In this document: positions 29,927-33,070 of the stretch, piece by piece
Layout: every line of letters begins with the position of its first letter
How positions within the stretch are numbered: position 1 is the stretch's first letter
From: Candidatus Daviesbacteria bacterium
GTDB lineage: Bacteria; Patescibacteriota; Microgenomatia; Daviesbacterales; UBA10151
NCBI GenBank assembly: GCA_016183245.1
Contig: JACPEY010000058.1
Coordinates: forward strand, 1 to 33,070
Length of the DNA stretch: 33,070 nucleotides
Reading direction: 5' to 3'
Program-made: the position numbers and the translations under genes
Notes under the pieces: model-generated
What the model was told of the DNA's origin: nothing
Seen by the model: only the letters and a program-made list of their open reading frames with translations
The model's database searches: none

Positions 29927-30202
29927 ATGAGAACAGAGAATTCCAAAGAGATGCTCAGGATAAGTAGTGAAGTTGGTGCTGATCTAGTAAAAATTAGTAA
30001 ATATATGTTTCCTATCTTATTTGGAGGGTTATTTCTTTATGCTGACGTTAGAACTTCAGAAGCTCTACAACAAGGAAATATTGTTCAGGCCGTTGAGGCA
30101 ACCAGAGGAATGGTTTGGGAAGCTTTGGGAACAGGACTTTCTTATCCCAGTTTAAATTTTATTGAGAGACAATTAAGAAAATTTACCCAATCTTTAAAGT
30201 GA
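29927..30202 (+). CDS. Small membrane-associated hypothetical protein
   Basis: 91 residues starting MRTENSKEMLRIS. One hydrophobic segment (about 22-36, YMFPILFGGLFLYAD) could span or dip into the membrane. The rest is helical and ends basic (RQLRKFTQSLK). The frame is open 39 nt further up into the fic stop, but the ATG at 29927 is the first good start; CTATTATT lies upstream. It follows fic on the same strand with a 35-nt gap. No family recognised. Confidence 0.55.
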   Translation: MRTENSKEMLRISSEVGADLVKISKYMFPILFGGLFLYADVRTSEALQQGNIVQAVEATRGMVWEALGTGLSYPSLNFIERQLRKFTQSLK

Positions 30203-30459
30203 TTTAGAAATTAGGTTAACTAGAAATCAGGAATTCTACCACATCCCCATCGGAAACTTCATAATCCTTCCCTTCAGTCCTGATCCAGCCTTTATCTTTT
30301 GCAGCCTTATATGAACCAGCTTCTATTAATTTTTCATATTCAATAACTTGCGCCCTGATAAAACCTTTCATAAAATCCGTATGGATCACGCCGCTTGCCC
30401 TGAGGGCAGTTTCACCTGCCCGAAGGGTCCAGGCCCTTACTTCCTTTTTCCCGGCTGTC

Positions 30460-30562
30460 GACTGCCTTGTCATCCTGGCTTGTCCAGGATCTTTCTTTAT
30501 TAGATTCTGGATGCGCTTCGCCCGCCTTTGGCGTGGCTTCGCTTACCAGAATGACAGACTGC
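30460..30562. mobile_element. TGTCAT...ATGACA element with 6-bp flanking direct repeats in ychF (copy 9)
   Basis: The 89-bp core 30468-30556 has inverted ends TGTCATCCTGG and CCAGAATGACA and inner arms CCAGGATC and TTCTGGATGCG. On each side lies GACTGC (30460-30465 and 30557-30562; GCAGTC on the minus strand), which looks like a target-site duplication. One copy of the duplication plus the element equals 97 bp, the exact amount that breaks the ychF frame. No transposase is encoded, so it would be moved in trans. Confidence 0.75.
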
Positions 30563-30729
30563 TTAACCCGCTGAGCATAATTTTCTTCTGAAACATTGTA
30601 CACATATAAGATAGGCTTTAAAGTCAACAAGGATAACTCTTTAACAGTTTTTTTCTCATCATCTGTCAAAACTACAGAACTTGCCCTCTGTCCTGCGTTT
30701 AAAACAGCCATAATTTTTTCTATTGCTGA

Positions 30730-30785
30730 AATTTTGAATTTTGAATTCTCATTTTGAATTTTGAACTTTGAATTTTGAATTTTTT
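30730..30785 (-). repeat. A-rich tandem repeat inside ychF
   Basis: Read on the minus strand, AAAATTCAAAATTCAAAG-type units encode IQNSKFKIQNENSKFKIS in the helical part of YchF. The same unit begins the secreted-protein gene at 1438. Confidence 0.75.
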
Positions 30786-31351
30786 CTAAAGTCTGCAAAT
30801 CAGCCAGACCTAATTCTGTTTCAATAGTTAATTTATCTTCATCAGGGCTAATACTGCCTTCCCTAATTACATTTGGATCGGCAAAATCCCGCAAAACATG
30901 GACAATCGCATCCACTTCCCGGATATGGGACAAAAATTGGTTACCCAACCCTGCCCCGGTTGAAGCACCTTTCACCAACCCTGCAATATCTACAAACTCT
31001 ACAACTGCCGGTACAATTGGTGGTTTGTCATTCATTAACTCTTCCCTTTGCACGAGTTCACTTAGCACTTCCAGACGTAAGTCCGGAACAGCCACCACCC
31101 CCACATTTGGCTCAATGGTTGCAAAAGGATAATTGGCACTCAAAGCCACCCTCTTTTTTAAAAGGGCATTAAAGAGGGTACTCTTCCCCACATTTGGTAA
31201 TCCAACTATTCCTACTTTCAGAACAAAACCCAACCTTTCTTCGTATTCATGGATATTGAATTTTATCTCCTTTTATGCTATGCTACATCTATCACTAGGG
31301 AGAAACGAACATATGACTGCGTGTTATATGCAACGCCTCCCATTTTGATAC

Positions 31352-31870
31352 TCATCTTTCTAATTTCTTCTTTTCAAATTCAATGAATGTCTTATATTGA
31401 TGAAATCGTTTCAGAAGGGAGGATTCTGACTTTGAGTTAGGAATGATGATTCTAAGCAGTTTATGATTCTTCTCCAAATACTCATGTAGACAATAAAAAT
31501 CGCCATCACCAGATACAATAACTGCTTTATCGTATTGAGGAAATTCTATTGCGGCTGCATGCAGGACTAATTCCGCATCAACGTTTCCTTTTGATTTACC
31601 TTGATGGTCTTTTACAGTAGGTTTAAAAATCAGTTTATACCCGTCTGCTCTGAGTTTTTTATATAAACTTTCATTTTGTTTGATATATCCTATACATAAA
31701 AATGCTTCATCCACATGAAATTTATCAGTTAAATATATCCTGAATTTTTTAAAATCCAGTTTCCAGCCTTTATAAATAAGCTTCTTCCCATGAAAAATAT
31801 CTTTACTTGTCCCTAAATTTAAATTCTGGCTATCTATAAAAGCATAAATTTTGGAGTTCTCTTTTTTCAT
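31352..31870 (-). CDS. NYN-domain (PIN-like) putative ribonuclease
   Basis: 172 residues spanning a whole NYN/DUF88 (LabA-like) domain. Acidic active-site segments are FIDSQNLN (residues 11-18), KGNVDAELVLHA (about 95-106) and VSGDGDFYCL (about 118-127), the expected three to four aspartates of PIN-like nucleases. The family cuts RNA and often occurs in defence, toxin or RNA-decay settings. Its ATG overlaps the stop of the upstream nuclease gene (ATGA, 31867-31870), so both are made together. The convergent direction relative to the fic side and lack of other partners leave the target open. Confidence 0.85.
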   Translation of the reverse strand: MKKENSKIYAFIDSQNLNLGTSKDIFHGKKLIYKGWKLDFKKFRIYLTDKFHVDEAFLCIGYIKQNESLYKKLRADGYKLIFKPTVKDHQGKSKGNVDAELVLHAAAIEFPQYDKAVIVSGDGDFYCLHEYLEKNHKLLRIIIPNSKSESSLLKRFHQYKTFIEFEKKKLER

Positions 31871-32754
31871 CTAATATTCTCCCATTTATCAAGATATTTA
31901 TGATTTAGTTCTCTATCTTTAAGTTTATAGTCGTCACCAACCTTTTTAATAAATATAAGATAATCATTATCTTTTTCTTCCGCTAAACCATCCCTAATCC
32001 AGTCATTAACTATATGAAAAGGAATGATTAAGAATTCCCTTTTGATATCAGATAATAGTACAAAGATAAAATAAACATCCCCACCACCACTTTTATCAAA
32101 TGAGCTTTTTGTAAGCTTTATTGGTGCACTACCACTTAAATCCTTATGTTTTACCTGAAAGTAAAAGGTTTTGTTATTTTTAAAAGCAAGAATATCCAAT
32201 CCTACATCAATTGGTATGTTTGTGGCTTGAAATCCACGATATATTAATTCAGCTGTTACATGTAGCTCTGCTGCTTTTCCAAAATATCTATTTTTATGTT
32301 CAAAGGATCCTGTATCATCTTTTTCAGCTTGTTTAGTTACATTTGTTGTGTCATTTTTGATATCTTTTACACCCACAAGTTCCATCTGCTCTATAGCTTT
32401 CCTTAAACCGTTAAATCTTGATTTAAATATAGACCAGCTGAATTTATTCTCCGAGTATTTTTTATATATTTCCTTATCATCTATGATGTCATAAACAGTT
32501 GGATTGTGCTTTAGCTCATCTTTTAGATCCCTTAGGTAAATTAAAAGGTCTTCACTTTTGATGCTCATGCTTGACGCTAGCTTTGAAGATGGCAGATGAG
32601 CCGCCCGTAATGCATTCCCCATTCCTCTAAAGTGAAAGTGAATATAATAATCAAGTTTAGGTACTGATCGAACATCTTTTAAGGTTATATATTCCTTATT
32701 TCCAAGTTTGGAGGCAATTCTTCTTAAATGATTAATTACTTCTTGTTTTTCCAT
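31867..32754 (-). CDS. Homing-endonuclease-associated repeats + PD-(D/E)XK-like nuclease
   Basis: 295 residues. Residues 4-53 (EVINHLRRIASKLGNKEYIT to RGMGNALRAAHL) and 68-126 (DLLIYLRDLKDELKHNPTVYD to FNGLRKAIEQM) look like two homing-endonuclease-associated (HNH_repeat) units, which bind DNA. Residues 157-295 resemble a restriction-type nuclease: YFGKAAELHVTAELIYRGF (acidic helix), DVGLDILAF (D183, D187) and FYFQVKHKD (Q200, K202), a D-x(n)-QxK version of the PD-(D/E)XK site. The substrate is inferred to be DNA. The ATG at 32754 was chosen, not the frame opening at 32823, because a perfect TTGACA promoter sits 6 nt before it. Confidence 0.72.
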   Translation of the reverse strand: MEKQEVINHLRRIASKLGNKEYITLKDVRSVPKLDYYIHFHFRGMGNALRAAHLPSSKLASSMSIKSEDLLIYLRDLKDELKHNPTVYDIIDDKEIYKKYSENKFSWSIFKSRFNGLRKAIEQMELVGVKDIKNDTTNVTKQAEKDDTGSFEHKNRYFGKAAELHVTAELIYRGFQATNIPIDVGLDILAFKNNKTFYFQVKHKDLSGSAPIKLTKSSFDKSGGGDVYFIFVLLSDIKREFLIIPFHIVNDWIRDGLAEEKDNDYLIFIKKVGDDYKLKDRELNHKYLDKWENIR

Positions 32755-32760
32755 AAAAAG

Positions 32761-32789
32761 AAAATAGCATTTTTGTATATTGTTGTCAA
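32761..32789 (-). promoter_or_regulatory. Promoter of the nuclease pair, leaderless
   Basis: On the minus strand TTGACA (32789-32784), a 17-bp spacer and TATTTT (32766-32761) precede the ATG at 32754 by 6 nt, so transcription should begin on the start codon. This is the clearest leaderless promoter of the window. Confidence 0.7.
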
Positions 32790-32842
32790 TATACAATTCT
32801 TTATTAACGATAACCCTATGCATGACGACGTTGTTGATGATC

Positions 32843-32974
32843 TTAATTAACTGTAAGCTCAGAAGGAATTAAAGAAGACTTAGTTGTGACTGGAAATATA
32901 AAATGTTGATTCTGGACTTGTCCATTCCTACTTTCAAAGAAGACATGGAGGTACTGTATTAAAAACTGGATCAG
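32843..32974 (-). pseudogene. Possible decayed gene end (minus strand)
   Basis: A 43-codon frame without a start codon reads VFFESRNGQVQNQHFIFPV and ends ELTVN before TAA. The stretch directly upstream is open in another frame (KARYEIFLMTDPVFNTVPP) and closes inside the first, as expected of a frameshifted remnant. The composition looks protein-like, but the family is not recognised. Nothing else is seen between 32824 and the window end. Confidence 0.25.
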
Positions 32975-33070
32975 TCATTAAGAAAATCTCATATCTTGCT
33001 TTTACTAAAATTTGATCAGATAATTATTAAGTAATGAATCAGAGGGGTTTTGTTCCTATAATTATTTTAA

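Larger units (their letters stand above)
30216..31233 (-). pseudogene. ychF: ychF (OLA1-type GTPase/ATPase), interrupted by an element insertion
   Basis: The 5' part (31233-30557) encodes the G domain: GLPNVGKST (P-loop), EFVDIAGLVKGAS, GLGNQFLSHIRE, ending LTLKPILYVYNVSEENYAQRVKQS. The 3' part (30473-30216, another frame) encodes the TGS domain: AGKKEVRAWTLRAGE, SGVIHTDFMKGF, EGKDYEVSDGDVVEFLI. Between them sits a 97-bp insertion that changes the frame by +1. Removing 97 bp rejoins both parts into one frame of 306 codons, with KQS running into TAGKKEV. Even so it would lack about 60 residues of the helical region of normal YchF (about 363). The start is a TTG at 31233; no in-frame ATG exists. 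It is either a decayed gene, one read by frameshift, or an assembly error. Confidence 0.8.

Noticed and set aside
31256-31284. Plus-strand promoter TTGAAT-17-TATGCT before an 11-codon ORF
   Set aside because: Only about 65 bp remain before the convergent NYN gene and no conserved product is visible; likely chance in AT-rich DNA.
1-33070. tRNA, rRNA or tmRNA genes
   Set aside because: No cloverleaf with conserved T-arm GTTCRA and acceptor pairing, and no rRNA-like stretch, was found by eye on either strand.

Overview
The window looks like a chromosomal segment of a Candidate Phyla Radiation bacterium (Patescibacteria, most likely Microgenomates-like). The reasons are an AT-rich sequence, small tightly packed genes, many lineage-typical hypothetical proteins, short or absent 5' leaders, an NLPY rather than NPPY motif in PrmC, and numerous short TGTCAT...ATGACA palindromic elements. 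The assignment rests on recognition of protein families and repeat style; no 16S gene is present.

Layout. 1-4 kb: start of dnaB (minus strand, cut by the window edge), a metallo-beta-lactamase-fold hydrolase, two exported or membrane proteins, mannose-1-phosphate guanylyltransferase and a hypothetical gene. 3.96-11.23 kb: a complete histidine operon hisG-D-C/N-B-H-A-F-I-E behind a leader with a T-box element whose acceptor-pairing bases fit tRNA-His. The histidinol-phosphatase domain is fused to HisC rather than to HisB. hisS follows from its own promoter, then an EamA-family transporter. 13.6-18.4 kb: a giant (about 1,590 residue) protein of unknown function with internal helical repeats. 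18.4-20.7 kb: rpmE, prfA and prmC.

20.6-26.3 kb: a minus-strand operon rpsF-ssb-rpsR, then a C-terminal piece related to the MutL/glutamate-mutase-L family and its partner, a CtpA-type S41 protease, an HtrA-type S1C protease and a small ORF. 26.5-28.7 kb: an unusual fusion of a ketopantoate-reductase-like module with a PlsC-type acyltransferase. 28.9-33 kb: a Fic protein with inhibitory motif, a small membrane protein, a ychF interrupted by a 97-bp element insertion, and a two-gene operon of a NYN (PIN-like) ribonuclease and a homing-repeat/PD-(D/E)XK-type nuclease.

The histidine genes cover all ten steps from PRPP and ATP to histidine. Together with hisS they form one histidine supply and use unit, with the T-box reading uncharged tRNA-His. 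At least nine related palindromic elements sit in gaps and gene ends. One supplies the RF1 C-terminus plus stop codon and the PrmC start codon, another ends the hydrolase, and one breaks ychF. Several genes have a -10 box only 5-8 nt before the start codon, suggesting leaderless mRNAs.
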